Position numbers and translations under genes: made by a program. A DNA stretch of 64,000 nucleotides, taken from the NCBI RefSeq assembly GCF_003233655.1, contig NZ_CP029832.1:542001-606000 (forward strand). The letters run 5' to 3'. This stretch comes from Azospirillum ramasamyi (GTDB taxonomy: Bacteria; Pseudomonadota; Alphaproteobacteria; Azospirillales; Azospirillaceae). Position 1 is the stretch's first letter, and each line of letters opens with the position of its first letter. This document shows, in pieces, positions 41,063 to 50,127 of the stretch. The notes under the pieces were generated by a model. That model ran no database searches. It saw nothing but the letters and a program-made list of their open reading frames with translations, and was not told where the DNA came from.

Positions 41063-44000
41063 ATGCCGGACGGCGTGGCGATGACGGGCGCGGTGACGCT
41101 GGACGACAAGTATCGGGCCGAGCACGGCCGCGTTTTCCTGAACGGGACGCAGGCGCTGGTGAGGATGGCGCTGCTCCAGAAGCGGCGCGACAGCGCCGCC
41201 GGCCTGCGCACCGCCGGGCTGGTCAGCGGCTACCGTGGCTCGCCGCTGGGCACCATCGACATGGAGATGGGCCGCGCGCAGGGCTTCCTGCAGGACCATG
41301 ACATCCGCTTCGTTCCCGGCGTCAACGAGGATCTGGCCGCCACTGCCCTGTGGGGAAGCCAGCAGATCCATCTGCAGGACAAGCCAGAGTGGGACGGCGT
41401 CTTCGGCCTGTGGTACGGCAAGGGGCCGGGGGTGGACCGCACCGGAGACGCCTTCCGCCATGCCAACCTCGCCGGTTCGGCGGCGCGGGGCGGCGTGCTG
41501 GTGCTGGCTGGCGACGACCACACCTGCAAATCCTCCACCACCTCGCACCAGAGCGAATACGCCCTGGTCGATGCGATGATGCCGATCCTCAGCCCGGCCG
41601 ACATCCCGGAGATGATCGAATACGGGCTGCACGGCTGGGCGCTTTCGCGCCTGTCCGGCTGCTGGACCGCCATGAAGGTGACGGCCGACCTGACCGACCG
41701 CAGCGTCTCGATGTCCCTCGATCCGGCCTTTCCGGTCCTCCGCCAGCCGGCGGATCTCGTCCTGCCGCCCGGCGGCCTCAACATCCGCTGGCCGGACAGC
41801 CCGCAGGAGCAGGAAGCCCGTCTTCATCTGCACAAGATCCCGGCGGCGCTGGCCTATGTCCGCGCCAACGGCCTGAACCGCGTGGCGCTGGGCGGGAGCG
41901 GCGCCCGTTTCGGCATCGTCACCGCCGGCAAAGCCTATCTCGACGTCCGGCAGGCGCTGTCGGAACTCGGGATCGGCGAAGGGCAGGCGGCGGCGCTCGG
42001 CATCGCCGTCTTCAAGGTGGCGGTGCCCTGGCCGCTGGAGCCCGACGGCCTGCGCGCCTTCGCGGCTGGTCTCGACGAGATCCTGGTGGTGGAGGAGAAG
42101 CGGCCGCTGATCGAAGGCCAGATCAAGGACATCCTCTACGGCCTGCCCGCCGACCGGCGCCCGCGCGTCACCGGCAAGAGCGACGACGCCGGTGCGCCGA
42201 TGCTGCGCTCCCATGATGAGCTGTCTGTCGCCGAGATCGCCCGGGCCATTGCCCGGCGGCTGGCCCGCTGCGGCGTGGAGGTGGATGCCGCAGCGCTGGA
42301 GCGTCTTGAGAATTCCGGGGCCGCCCGCGCCGCGGGGCCGGTGGCCAAGCGCACACCCTATTTCTGTTCCGGCTGTCCGCACAACAGCTCGACCAAGGTG
42401 CCGGAGGGTTCGCGGGCCCATGCCGGGATCGGTTGCCACTGGATGTCGCAGGCGATGGACCGCGACACCGCCACCTACACCCATATGGGGGCGGAAGGGG
42501 CCAACTGGGTCGGGCTGGCGCCCTTCGTGCCGACCCGCCACATCTTCCAGAACATCGGCGACGGCACCTATTTCCATTCCGGGCTGCTCGCCATCCGCGC
42601 GGCGGTGGCCGGCGGCGTCAACATCACCTACAAGATCCTGTTCAACGACGCCGTCGCCATGACCGGCGGCCAGCCCCATGACGGCCAGCTCACCCCGCAG
42701 GCCATCGCCTGGCAGGTGCGCGCCGAGGGGGTGCAGCGCATCGCCGTGGTCAGCGACGAGCCGGAAAAATACGGGCCGTCGTCGGGCCTGCCGCCCTACG
42801 TCACCATCCACCACCGCGACGAGCTCGACGCCGTGCAGCGCGAGTTCCGCGAGGTGCCGGGCGTGTCGACGCTGATCTACGACCAGACCTGCGCCGCGGA
42901 AAAGCGTCGCCGCCGCAAGCGCGGCAGGATGCCGGACCCCGACCGCCGCGTCGTCATCAACGAACGGGTGTGCGAGGGCTGCGGCGACTGCTCCACCCAA
43001 TCGAACTGCCTGTCGGTGGTGCCGGTGGACACCGAGTTCGGGACGAAGCGGACGATCGACCAATCCTCCTGCAACAAGGACTTCTCCTGCCTGGGCGGCT
43101 TCTGCCCCTCCTTCGTGACGGTGGAAGGCGGCACGCTGCGCAAGTCGCGCCCGGCCCCGGCACCCGCCGCCGATATGGACGCCGGTGCGGACGCACTGCC
43201 CGAGCCGGCGCGGCCTGCCCTGGAGCAGCCCTACCGCCTGCTCGTCACCGGGGTCGGCGGCACCGGCGTGGTGACCGTCGGCGCGATCCTCGGCATGGCC
43301 GCGCATCTGGAGGGGCTGGCCTGTTCCATTCTCGACCAGACCGGCATGGCGCAGAAGGGCGGTGCGGTGATGTCGCACATCGTGCTGGCCGGTCGTGCCG
43401 ATCAGATCCACGCCGCACGCATCGCGCCCGGCGGGGCCGATGCGGTGCTCGGCTGTGATCTGCTGGTCGCCGCCGGCGAAGACGGGCTGAGCCGCATGAG
43501 GGCCGGCCGCACCCGTGCGGTGCTCAACCGGCATGAAACCGTCACCGGCGCCTTCACCCGCAACCCGGACGAACGACTGCCGCTGCCGCTGCTGGTCCGC
43601 CGGGTCGCCGACGCCTGCGGGGGAGGGGAGGCGGTCGATGCGCTGGATGCCACCGCCATCGCCACCGGGCTGCTCGGCGATGCGATCATGGCGAACCTGT
43701 TCCTGCTCGGCTACGCCTGGCAGAAGGGATTGATCCCGCTGTCCGCCTCGGCCATCGACGAGGCCATCGTCCTGAACGGCACCGGTGTCGCCGCAAACCG
43801 GGCGGCATTCGCCTGGGGGCGGCGGGCCGCCGCCGATCCCGGCGCGGTAGCGGCAGCCCAGATGGTCGATCGCCCGGCCAAATCCCCGGCCAAATCCCCG
43901 GCCGAAGCCGCCCCGCCCGCCGATCTCGATGTCCTGATTTCCCGTCGCGTAGCGGAGTTGACCGCCTACCAGGACAGCGCCTATGCCGAGCGCTACCGCC

Positions 44001-44581
44001 GGCTGGTCGATCAGGTCCGCCGTGTCGAGGCGAGTGCCGCTGCGGGCAGCGTCCAACTGACCGAGACGGTGGCGCGCTCCTTCTACAAGGTGATGGCTTA
44101 CAAGGACGAGTATGAAGTCGCCCGCCTCTACACCGACGGCGCCTTCCTCGCGCGGCTGGGTGAGCAGTTCGAGACCGGCTTCCGCCTCCGCTTCCACCTG
44201 GCTCCCCCCTTGCTCGCAGCCCGCGATCCGCAGACCGGTCGCCTGAAGAAGAGTGCCTACGGCCCCTGGATGCTGACCGCGTTCAAGTTCCTGGCGAGGC
44301 TGAGGAAACTGCGCGGAACGCCGTTCGACCCGTTCGGCCGCACCGCCGAGCGCCGGGCCGAGCGCCGGCTGGTCGATGTCTACGAACGGGCGATCATGGA
44401 GTTGCTGGCCGGCCTTACGCCGGACAAGCTGGAACCGGCGGTGCGGATCGCCGCCCTCCCTGATCGCATTCGCGGATATGGGCATGTGAAGGAGAAGGCC
44501 CTGGCCCAGGCGGAAGCGGAGCTGCGCGATCGACTGGCACGGTTCCACTCCCCGCCGACGCAGCGTCTGGCCGCCGAGTGA
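41063..44581 (+). CDS. Indolepyruvate ferredoxin oxidoreductase, fused single-chain type
   Basis: This 1,172-residue cytoplasmic enzyme oxidatively decarboxylates 2-oxoacids (aryl or branched pyruvates) to acyl-CoA with ferredoxin as acceptor. In order: a pyrimidine-binding/core domain (GLVSGYRGSPLGTIDMEM, FVPGVNEDLAATALWG), a TPP domain with CSGCPHN near 434 and NIGDGTYFHSG, an iron-sulfur region with CEGCGDCSTQSNC near 637 and CNKDFSCLGGFC near 670, then the gamma-like domain (VTGVGGTGVVTVGAILG near 730, LDQTGMAQKGGAVMSH). The length agrees with known fused proteobacterial enzymes. It follows gntR and has a matching operator, so it is the end step of the amino acid route proposed for this island. 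Confidence 0.9.
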   Translation: MPDGVAMTGAVTLDDKYRAEHGRVFLNGTQALVRMALLQKRRDSAAGLRTAGLVSGYRGSPLGTIDMEMGRAQGFLQDHDIRFVPGVNEDLAATALWGSQQIHLQDKPEWDGVFGLWYGKGPGVDRTGDAFRHANLAGSAARGGVLVLAGDDHTCKSSTTSHQSEYALVDAMMPILSPADIPEMIEYGLHGWALSRLSGCWTAMKVTADLTDRSVSMSLDPAFPVLRQPADLVLPPGGLNIRWPDSPQEQEARLHLHKIPAALAYVRANGLNRVALGGSGARFGIVTAGKAYLDVRQALSELGIGEGQAAALGIAVFKVAVPWPLEPDGLRAFAAGLDEILVVEEKRPLIEGQIKDILYGLPADRRPRVTGKSDDAGAPMLRSHDELSVAEIARAIARRLARCGVEVDAAALERLENSGAARAAGPVAKRTPYFCSGCPHNSSTKVPEGSRAHAGIGCHWMSQAMDRDTATYTHMGAEGANWVGLAPFVPTRHIFQNIGDGTYFHSGLLAIRAAVAGGVNITYKILFNDAVAMTGGQPHDGQLTPQAIAWQVRAEGVQRIAVVSDEPEKYGPSSGLPPYVTIHHRDELDAVQREFREVPGVSTLIYDQTCAAEKRRRRKRGRMPDPDRRVVINERVCEGCGDCSTQSNCLSVVPVDTEFGTKRTIDQSSCNKDFSCLGGFCPSFVTVEGGTLRKSRPAPAPAADMDAGADALPEPARPALEQPYRLLVTGVGGTGVVTVGAILGMAAHLEGLACSILDQTGMAQKGGAVMSHIVLAGRADQIHAARIAPGGADAVLGCDLLVAAGEDGLSRMRAGRTRAVLNRHETVTGAFTRNPDERLPLPLLVRRVADACGGGEAVDALDATAIATGLLGDAIMANLFLLGYAWQKGLIPLSASAIDEAIVLNGTGVAANRAAFAWGRRAAADPGAVAAAQMVDRPAKSPAKSPAEAAPPADLDVLISRRVAELTAYQDSAYAERYRRLVDQVRRVEASAAAGSVQLTETVARSFYKVMAYKDEYEVARLYTDGAFLARLGEQFETGFRLRFHLAPPLLAARDPQTGRLKKSAYGPWMLTAFKFLARLRKLRGTPFDPFGRTAERRAERRLVDVYERAIMELLAGLTPDKLEPAVRIAALPDRIRGYGHVKEKALAQAEAELRDRLARFHSPPTQRLAAE

Positions 44582-44599
44582 TCGGCGCCAGGGCGGCAA

Positions 44600-44677
44600 C
44601 CTGGCTCCATTTCCCGTACCGCCGCCGTCGTTCCGGGAAGTATTTCGGGTGCAGCGGTGTCGGGAAATGGAGCCAGG
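44600..44677. repeat. 17-bp perfect inverted repeat between convergent genes
   Basis: CCTGGCTCCATTTCCCG (44600-44616) is exactly complementary to 44661-44677, separated by 44 bases. It fills the gap between the convergent oxidoreductase and GNAT genes. It could be a bidirectional transcription stop or a small palindromic element; no T-run is visible. Confidence 0.6.
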
Positions 44678-44680
44678 GAA

Positions 44681-45121
44681 CTACCGGAGTTTGCGCACGA
44701 AATGGTGACAGCCGATCTGGAAGCGCTTCGACATGTACAGGCGATGCGCGTCGCTCCGGTCGGGACCGACCCCGGAATCGAGATGGAGCGCGTCGCAACC
44801 GAGCCTCCCGGCCTCTTCCACCGCCCAGTCCAGAAGTTGGGAGGCGAAGCCATGTCCGCGCCATTCCGGCAGCGTGGCCATGTCGACGATGTAGAAGGAT
44901 TTTCCCAGCCACAGGGAGTGCTGCAGGCGGTATCCCAGAATGCAGGCGGCCGGCTCGCCTTCGGCCGGAACGACACCGAAAAGACGATAGCCGTTCGGCC
45001 GCAGAACAGTGTCGATGATGCGGACCATCTCAGCAGCTTCATATTTCGGCCATAGCACCCGAAGGGCGGGCACCGCTGTCGCCGTGTTCTGCTCGGAGAT
45101 TTCGATTATCGTTGACTGCAC
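44681..45121 (-). CDS. GNAT-family N-acetyltransferase
   Basis: The 146-residue product shows the GNAT acetyl-CoA fold: the beta-4 strand and motif A read SFYIVDMATLPEWRGHGFASQLLDWAVEEA, with the R/QxxGxG/A signature as RGHGFA, and motif B contains LHLDSGVGPDRSDAHRLYMSKRF. A GTG start has GAGGA six bases upstream. The substrate is unknown; small GNATs acetylate amino groups of metabolites, antibiotics or proteins. It converges with the oxidoreductase gene and is transcribed away from the MITE and arr. Confidence 0.82.
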   Translation of the reverse strand: MQSTIIEISEQNTATAVPALRVLWPKYEAAEMVRIIDTVLRPNGYRLFGVVPAEGEPAACILGYRLQHSLWLGKSFYIVDMATLPEWRGHGFASQLLDWAVEEAGRLGCDALHLDSGVGPDRSDAHRLYMSKRFQIGCHHFVRKLR

Positions 45122-45388
45122 GTCTCTTCCTCATAACGCGGTTCAATGGAGCAGCGTTGCCGATGCTGACCTGGGCGCGGCGCTCTCCGCGGCATGATCG
45201 GCTGCGGACGCGTCCGTGATCAAGCTCAAGCGCGGCAATATCCAGCGATCCGCCCGCACGGGCCCGGCAGTTTCCCGCGGCTGTGCGGCTTGGCCGATGG
45301 GGGTTGCCGCGCCGCAGTGCGGCCTTTCTCCGAGCGGCGTCACTCGCATTTGCGCGACGCCTCTTCCTCCATGAGGACAGCGCTAAAG

Positions 45389-45582
45389 TGATCTTGCCCC
45401 GGTTCGGTGGCACTTGCACACTTTGCGTGGATCTTCGTCGAAGCCTCGGGCAATTCTCCGCGGCAGATGCGCTGAGACGGTGGTTCTTTGGCCAAATTTT
45501 GTGTGTACGGATGCGCTGAGGGCTAGTTTGCTCACTGCCTCCACGCAAAGTGCGCAAGATCCACCCAACCGTGGCAAGATCA
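45389..45582. mobile_element. 194-bp MITE with 43-bp terminal inverted repeats
   Basis: The ends TGATCTTGCCCCGGTTCGGT (45389) and the complement of the sequence ending at 45582 (TGATCTTGCCACGGTTGGGT) pair over about 43 bp with five or six mismatches, including an identical CACTTTGCGTGGA at the inner end. No transposase is encoded. The outer 20-odd bases are the same as the ends of the IS3-type remnant at 14518-15047, so that family (or its full-length relative elsewhere) would be the mobilising IS. It sits 79 bases upstream of arr. Confidence 0.75.
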
Positions 45583-45660
45583 GCCCGACTCTCGTTCGCA
45601 AAAGCATACGACGACCAGATGGCCTACTTTGCTATGGTAGACACTATTTGATGAGGCACT

Positions 45661-46077
45661 ATGTACGCCAAGGATGTCCCCACCGGGACCGTCTTCTATC
45701 ATGGAACTAAGGCCGACCTGGGGGTTGGCGATCTGATCGTGCCCGGCTTTGAAAGCAATTTCGTCGGGCACGGTCTGAAGCACGTCTACTTCACCGCCAA
45801 GGTGGAAACGGCGACTTGGGGGGCGGAGCTTGCTCAGGGCGAGGGGCGAGGCCGCATTTACATTGTTCAGCCGACCGGACCTTTCGACGACGATCCAAAT
45901 CTCACCGACAAGAAATTTCCCGGCAACATGACCGCGTCCTATCGTTCGGTCGATCCGTTGCAGATCTCCGGCGAGGTCAAGGATTGGGTCGGTCACCCGC
46001 CCGAGCAGCTCCAGGAAATGAAGAGCAGTCTTGCTCGCTTGGTGCAGGAAGGCAGAGCCACGATCATTGAGGATTGA
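45661..46077 (+). CDS. arr: Rifampin ADP-ribosyltransferase
   Basis: Arr inactivates rifamycins by transferring ADP-ribose from NAD+ to the C-23 hydroxyl. The 138-residue protein has the family length and diagnostic blocks VFYHGTKADLGVGDLIVPGF, LKHVYFTAKVETATWGAEL, GRIYIVQPTGPFDDDPNLTD and FPGNMTASYRS. His14, Tyr43 and an aspartate in the FDDD stretch correspond to the catalytic His, Tyr and Asp of the mycobacterial enzyme. It is a stand-alone gene with GAGG upstream of the ATG, downstream of a MITE. Whether it is chromosomal-intrinsic or acquired is unclear; chromosomal arr homologues are common in environmental bacteria. Confidence 0.92.
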   Translation: MYAKDVPTGTVFYHGTKADLGVGDLIVPGFESNFVGHGLKHVYFTAKVETATWGAELAQGEGRGRIYIVQPTGPFDDDPNLTDKKFPGNMTASYRSVDPLQISGEVKDWVGHPPEQLQEMKSSLARLVQEGRATIIED

Positions 46078-46201
46078 TATCAACGATGTGGGCTGAGCCA
46101 TATGGATGGTGTCGTTGGTACATTGGAAAATCCAAGTATTCTGCGGTCTGGCTGCTGTTCGTCTGCGCGATCCCGGCGCTGGCCCATGGCGAACACACCC
46201 A

Positions 46202-48121
46202 TCACTCGCCAGATTCAACCTGCTGCAGGATTTCCTCCATGATCTCCAGAGCATAGCGTACAGGCTCGTCGGCAACAGCTAGCTCTGTCTCATGTTCCTT
46301 AAGCCTATCGTCAGCGGCGGGGGTGGAGCGATCGGCAGCGACACCTTCGCCCGCGACCACCCCCAAACGCTCCCTTATGGCCCGAAGCGCCTCCGCTTCG
46401 GCATCAGTCGGCTTGGTCTTGCGAAAGCTGTGCTCAAGCAGATGAGCGGCGTAGGCGAGGAGATAGACCCGGCGCAGGGGATTGCGGGTCCTGGCCCCGG
46501 CGATGCCCATGGTCCGGAAACGGAGAAGGGGATCATAGGCCTTCACCACATCGGCAAGGGCCTTGTCCGCGGCACTGGCGGCATTGGTCAGAGACTTATC
46601 CTGATGTTCGCCGTCAAGCTTGATGATGACGTGAACGAGGTCCCGCAGGGAAAGCAGGAAGTGGTTCATCGCCTGCTCGGCTATGCGCGTGGTTCGAACC
46701 GGCAGCACAGCACGAGCGGCGAAGATGCCAGCTGCGGCGCCGATTGCGGTTTCTTCCAGGCGAAGCACCAGAAGCTCGGGGGTGAAGATGCCGATCAAGC
46801 CATAGACGAGCGAGATGGCCACGTTGATGCAGACATTCATCCCGGCATAGGAAATGCGGGGCAGGTAGAACGCGCCGAAGATGGAGATCGCGATCAATGG
46901 AACGGTCAGGTAGAGATTGCCCCGGACCAACGTGGCGAGGCCAATGCCTAGAGCGATGCCGGCAAGACTGCCCGTAGTACGGCTGATGCCGCGGAGCGTA
47001 ACGGCACCGGCCGATTGGGTGTTCATGAAGATCAGGAACGCGCTCATCACGGCCCAGTACCAGCGGTCCGAACCGATCAGGTACCCTCCCAGCATGGCAA
47101 GGGCGCAGGCCAGAGTGATCTGGAGGGCGAAGCGAAACTGTTGGTCCTTCAGCCATTCGCCCCGAGCAGGAAAAGGCTTTGGGGAGGAGGCGGGTGGAGC
47201 GGAGGTCAAGCCCTCGGGGAACGAGACCGGCAGTTCCGCCACTGCGGCCTGAAAACGCGCCTCGGCATCCTTCATCGCGATCAGTTCGCGCTCGATTCTG
47301 CTCGGATCAGCTTGGCGCCGGGAAAGCGCAGTTGCCGAGAACGCGTCCAGAGCGGCTTCGGTAGTCAGTTGCAAGTCCAGCAGCCGCCGGGTTATGGCCG
47401 AGTTTCGTTCGGCGCCGGGACCTTCCACCGTCAATGGGAGGTAGTCCTGGCACATGCGAATGTCGTTGCGCAGCCGGCTCGCAATCAGCAGAGCATCGTT
47501 CCAGCGCTTGTCCTTCTGTGTCGCCGCGACGCCCCCGATCATCCGGCGAAGTTGCTTGGAAAGGGACATGGTGCCATTGACGACGCGGCGGAAATCGCGA
47601 GATGGCCGTTCGGGCATAACGTGCCCGCGCACCAGATGCGCAACCAATCCGGATAGCATCAGGGCAAGCGCAATCTCCAAGAGGTCGCGTTCCGGGGCTT
47701 TGAGGAACGCCCCTAACACCCCGCACATGAAGGTGAACATGCCAACGGCCTGCCAGCGGGGGCCGAACCGCCGTGCATAAGCGGCAAGGAAGATGACGGT
47801 CAGGAGCCAGGCATCGATCCAAATCAGTGCACTCTCGGTCACCGATATACCGGCGATCGCGATGAAACCGCCCAGGGCAGCATAGACGCGGGTTACGGCA
47901 CGTGCTGCGACCGTCGGGTCATTGATCAGGGCGGCTCCCTCGATCGCGGAGATCATGCCGAGCACATAGGCCGGCGCCGTCATGGGAACCCAGCGACCGA
48001 GCACAAGAAGCGCGAGGCAGACCGCTGCGACGGCCACCATGACGCGCACGCCCGTTCGAAGCCCAACAAGCCCGGGATCGGCCGACACGACGTAGAGTCT
48101 CAGCCTGGTAAGCGGGTCCAT
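46202..48121 (-). CDS. FUSC-family inner-membrane protein
   Basis: The product of about 640 residues is an FUSC-type (fusaric acid resistance/YccS-like) membrane protein. It has two hydrophobic blocks of five to six helices (from GVRVMVAVAAVCLALLVLGRW and from FALQITLACALAMLGGYLIG) separated by a soluble region, and ends with a charged cytoplasmic tail. Family landmarks are DRWYWAVMSAFLIFMNTQSAGAVTLRGISRTTGSLAGIALG in the second block. Such proteins form efflux systems for aromatic acids, often with MFP partners; no partner gene is nearby. The start could be the ATG used here or a GTG four codons earlier. Confidence 0.8.
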   Translation of the reverse strand: MDPLTRLRLYVVSADPGLVGLRTGVRVMVAVAAVCLALLVLGRWVPMTAPAYVLGMISAIEGAALINDPTVAARAVTRVYAALGGFIAIAGISVTESALIWIDAWLLTVIFLAAYARRFGPRWQAVGMFTFMCGVLGAFLKAPERDLLEIALALMLSGLVAHLVRGHVMPERPSRDFRRVVNGTMSLSKQLRRMIGGVAATQKDKRWNDALLIASRLRNDIRMCQDYLPLTVEGPGAERNSAITRRLLDLQLTTEAALDAFSATALSRRQADPSRIERELIAMKDAEARFQAAVAELPVSFPEGLTSAPPASSPKPFPARGEWLKDQQFRFALQITLACALAMLGGYLIGSDRWYWAVMSAFLIFMNTQSAGAVTLRGISRTTGSLAGIALGIGLATLVRGNLYLTVPLIAISIFGAFYLPRISYAGMNVCINVAISLVYGLIGIFTPELLVLRLEETAIGAAAGIFAARAVLPVRTTRIAEQAMNHFLLSLRDLVHVIIKLDGEHQDKSLTNAASAADKALADVVKAYDPLLRFRTMGIAGARTRNPLRRVYLLAYAAHLLEHSFRKTKPTDAEAEALRAIRERLGVVAGEGVAADRSTPAADDRLKEHETELAVADEPVRYALEIMEEILQQVESGE

Positions 48122-48695
48122 CGCATGTGTCACTTCCGGTAGGAAAGCCGGTCAAATAACGAAATTTATTAATATGCGCAGAGTGTTTCGCCGGCCGCGC
48201 GCATTTATCCGCGGTTATGCCGATGCCGCTTATATCGTGTCGAGCTGATTGATTGCAACCAAGCCTAGATGGCAGGGGTAGGACTTTGGCTATGTCTCAA
48301 TAGGTAATTACATTGTGCCCGTAAACGGTATGGGGATTGGCCCAATGCTTGATTAAATTCAATATAATCGGACCCCGCGCATGGCGCTGAATTTGTCCCT
48401 TACCCATCAGAAACGCCGCAGGGTTCCTGATGTAAAAATAGAACCAACATAATTATCGTTCCTATTAAAGGAATATTTAGGCGCTGACTGATCTTGACCG
48501 ATCGTGCCCCGAGGCGTGGTGTAGGACCTGGGCCGCTCATCAGGTTCTCCGGCCGGTCTGGCTGGATGGTCAGGCGGCCACAGCGGGCAGGCTGACGATG
48601 GGATCATCGCCGAGCGGGGCGATGGTTTCCAGATGCTATGGGACAGCGTGATGTTGCGGCACGCTGAGGCATTTGGAACCGATGGAGACGCTCCC
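48122..48695. other. Intergenic region and left part of the IS110-type element
   Basis: The first 350 bases are relatively AT-rich and show no gene; they should contain the FUSC promoter. From about 48480 the DNA becomes GC-rich and leads into the IS110-family transposase. The last 150-200 bases before its start are the left non-coding end of that element, a place where IS110-group elements encode their guide (bridge) RNA. I could not fix the exact left boundary. Confidence 0.4.
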
Positions 48696-49871
48696 ATGCA
48701 GCAGCCCGAGATCGGCCGCTCGACGGCCACCTTCGTTCCCGAAGAAACCCTGGTTGCGGTCATTGAGATGAGCCTGTCCACGTGGCTTGTTGCCGGGCTT
48801 GTCCCTGGCGTCGACCGCCGTCCCTTGAAGAAGCTCAGCCCCGACGAGAACGACCTTCTGCTCCTCCTGGATGGTTGGCGCTGCGAGGCGATAGCCGCCG
48901 GCCGAACGATCACACGTGTCGTGGTTGCGTACGAGTCCGGGCGGGATGGGTTCTGGCTGGCACGCTGGCTGCGAACCCGAGGCATAGAAGCCCAGGTCAT
49001 CCACGCCAGCAGCGTAGCGGTATCGCGTGACCGTCGCCGCGCCAAGACCGACCGGCTCGATACAACGCTGCTCATGCGCGTCCTGCTGGGCTGGTTGCGT
49101 GGCGAAGCTGGGCATTGCTCTATGGTGGCCGTGCCAGGGATCGATGAAGAAGACGCCAAGCGCCCGACGCGCGAGCGTGAGAACCTGGTGGCCGAGCGCA
49201 CCCGGATCGTGAACCGGATGAAGGCGACCTTCGCCCGTCTCGGCATTCGCAACGTCAATCCGGCACTGCGCAAGACGGCCGAACGACTGGACAAGCTACG
49301 GACCCCTGAGGGTGGGATGATCCCCGCAAACACGCTGGCAGAACTTCGCCGCGATACAGCCCGGCTTCGGATGGTTGAGGAACAGATCGCCGAGATTGAG
49401 CGCGAGCGTATGGACCGCATTGCCCAGGCCGCTCCGCAGCGCAGCCGCGCCGACGGTATGCTCCGCATGCTGTCGCGCGTGGTCGGTGTCGGCGTGGAGA
49501 CGGCCGACCTGTTGGTGCAAGAGATCCTGCTGCGCGATCTGCGGGATCGCCGGGCGGTTGCCCGCTATGCCGGATTGACCGGGTCTCCTGATGAGAGCGG
49601 TGCGCGCCGCCGCGAGCGCGGATTATCGCGCGCCGGTAATGCGCGGGTCCGAAAAGCCATGGTCCAACTCGCGTGGCGCTTCCTTGTCTTTCAGAAGGAG
49701 AGCGCGTTGGTGAAATGGTATCGGGAACGCACGGCCGATGGCCGGGGGCGAACCCGCATGGCGTTGATCGTCGCACTCGCCCGTAAGCTGTTGATCGCAT
49801 TGTGGCGGATGGTGAAGACCGGCGAAGTGCCCCAGGGCGCTCTCGTCCGACCTGATCCTGCGGCGGCGTAG
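48696..49871 (+). CDS. IS110-family transposase
   Basis: This 391-residue DEDD recombinase belongs to the IS110/IS1111 family, which uses an RNA guide and a RuvC-like plus serine-containing domain. The start MQQPEIGRST has GGAG about eight bases upstream. The RuvC-like part reads VIEMSLSTWLV (Glu24 where most members have Asp), VAYESGRDGFW (Glu) and AKTDRLDT (two Asp). The C-terminal Tnp_20 domain shows VVGVGVETADLLVQE and YAGLTGSPDESGARRR, with the serine after GSPDE. The reading frame is complete. Its relatives commonly read VIELSQSSWLVAGLVPG at the N-terminus, so the Glu24 change is a subfamily trait rather than damage. Confidence 0.87.
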   Translation: MQQPEIGRSTATFVPEETLVAVIEMSLSTWLVAGLVPGVDRRPLKKLSPDENDLLLLLDGWRCEAIAAGRTITRVVVAYESGRDGFWLARWLRTRGIEAQVIHASSVAVSRDRRRAKTDRLDTTLLMRVLLGWLRGEAGHCSMVAVPGIDEEDAKRPTRERENLVAERTRIVNRMKATFARLGIRNVNPALRKTAERLDKLRTPEGGMIPANTLAELRRDTARLRMVEEQIAEIERERMDRIAQAAPQRSRADGMLRMLSRVVGVGVETADLLVQEILLRDLRDRRAVARYAGLTGSPDESGARRRERGLSRAGNARVRKAMVQLAWRFLVFQKESALVKWYRERTADGRGRTRMALIVALARKLLIALWRMVKTGEVPQGALVRPDPAAA

Positions 49872-50127
49872 CTCTCGACGGGACGGCGGGTTGGCAGTAG
49901 CCACTTGGCTGTTCTGGCGGGTCCGAGGTGGCGGCAGCCCGGTACATGACGTGGTCTTCGTACCGCTTTCCAGATAGGGACCGCCGCACCGGAGCTTGGC
50001 TGACGATGCGGATGCCTGCATCATGGTACGGGCGTTTCGCCCACCGAATACAAGGTCGCAGCGCACCTCGTGCGCTCTGCAAGCCGGTTCCTCCTCCGAC
50101 CGCCTCGCCCAGCCTGACCATCGAGCA

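Noticed and set aside
40976..44599. A 1,207-codon open frame on the minus strand opposite the oxidoreductase gene
   Set aside because: It mirrors the GC-rich coding strand, has no domain similarity, and the plus-strand frame has complete catalytic and iron-sulfur motifs.
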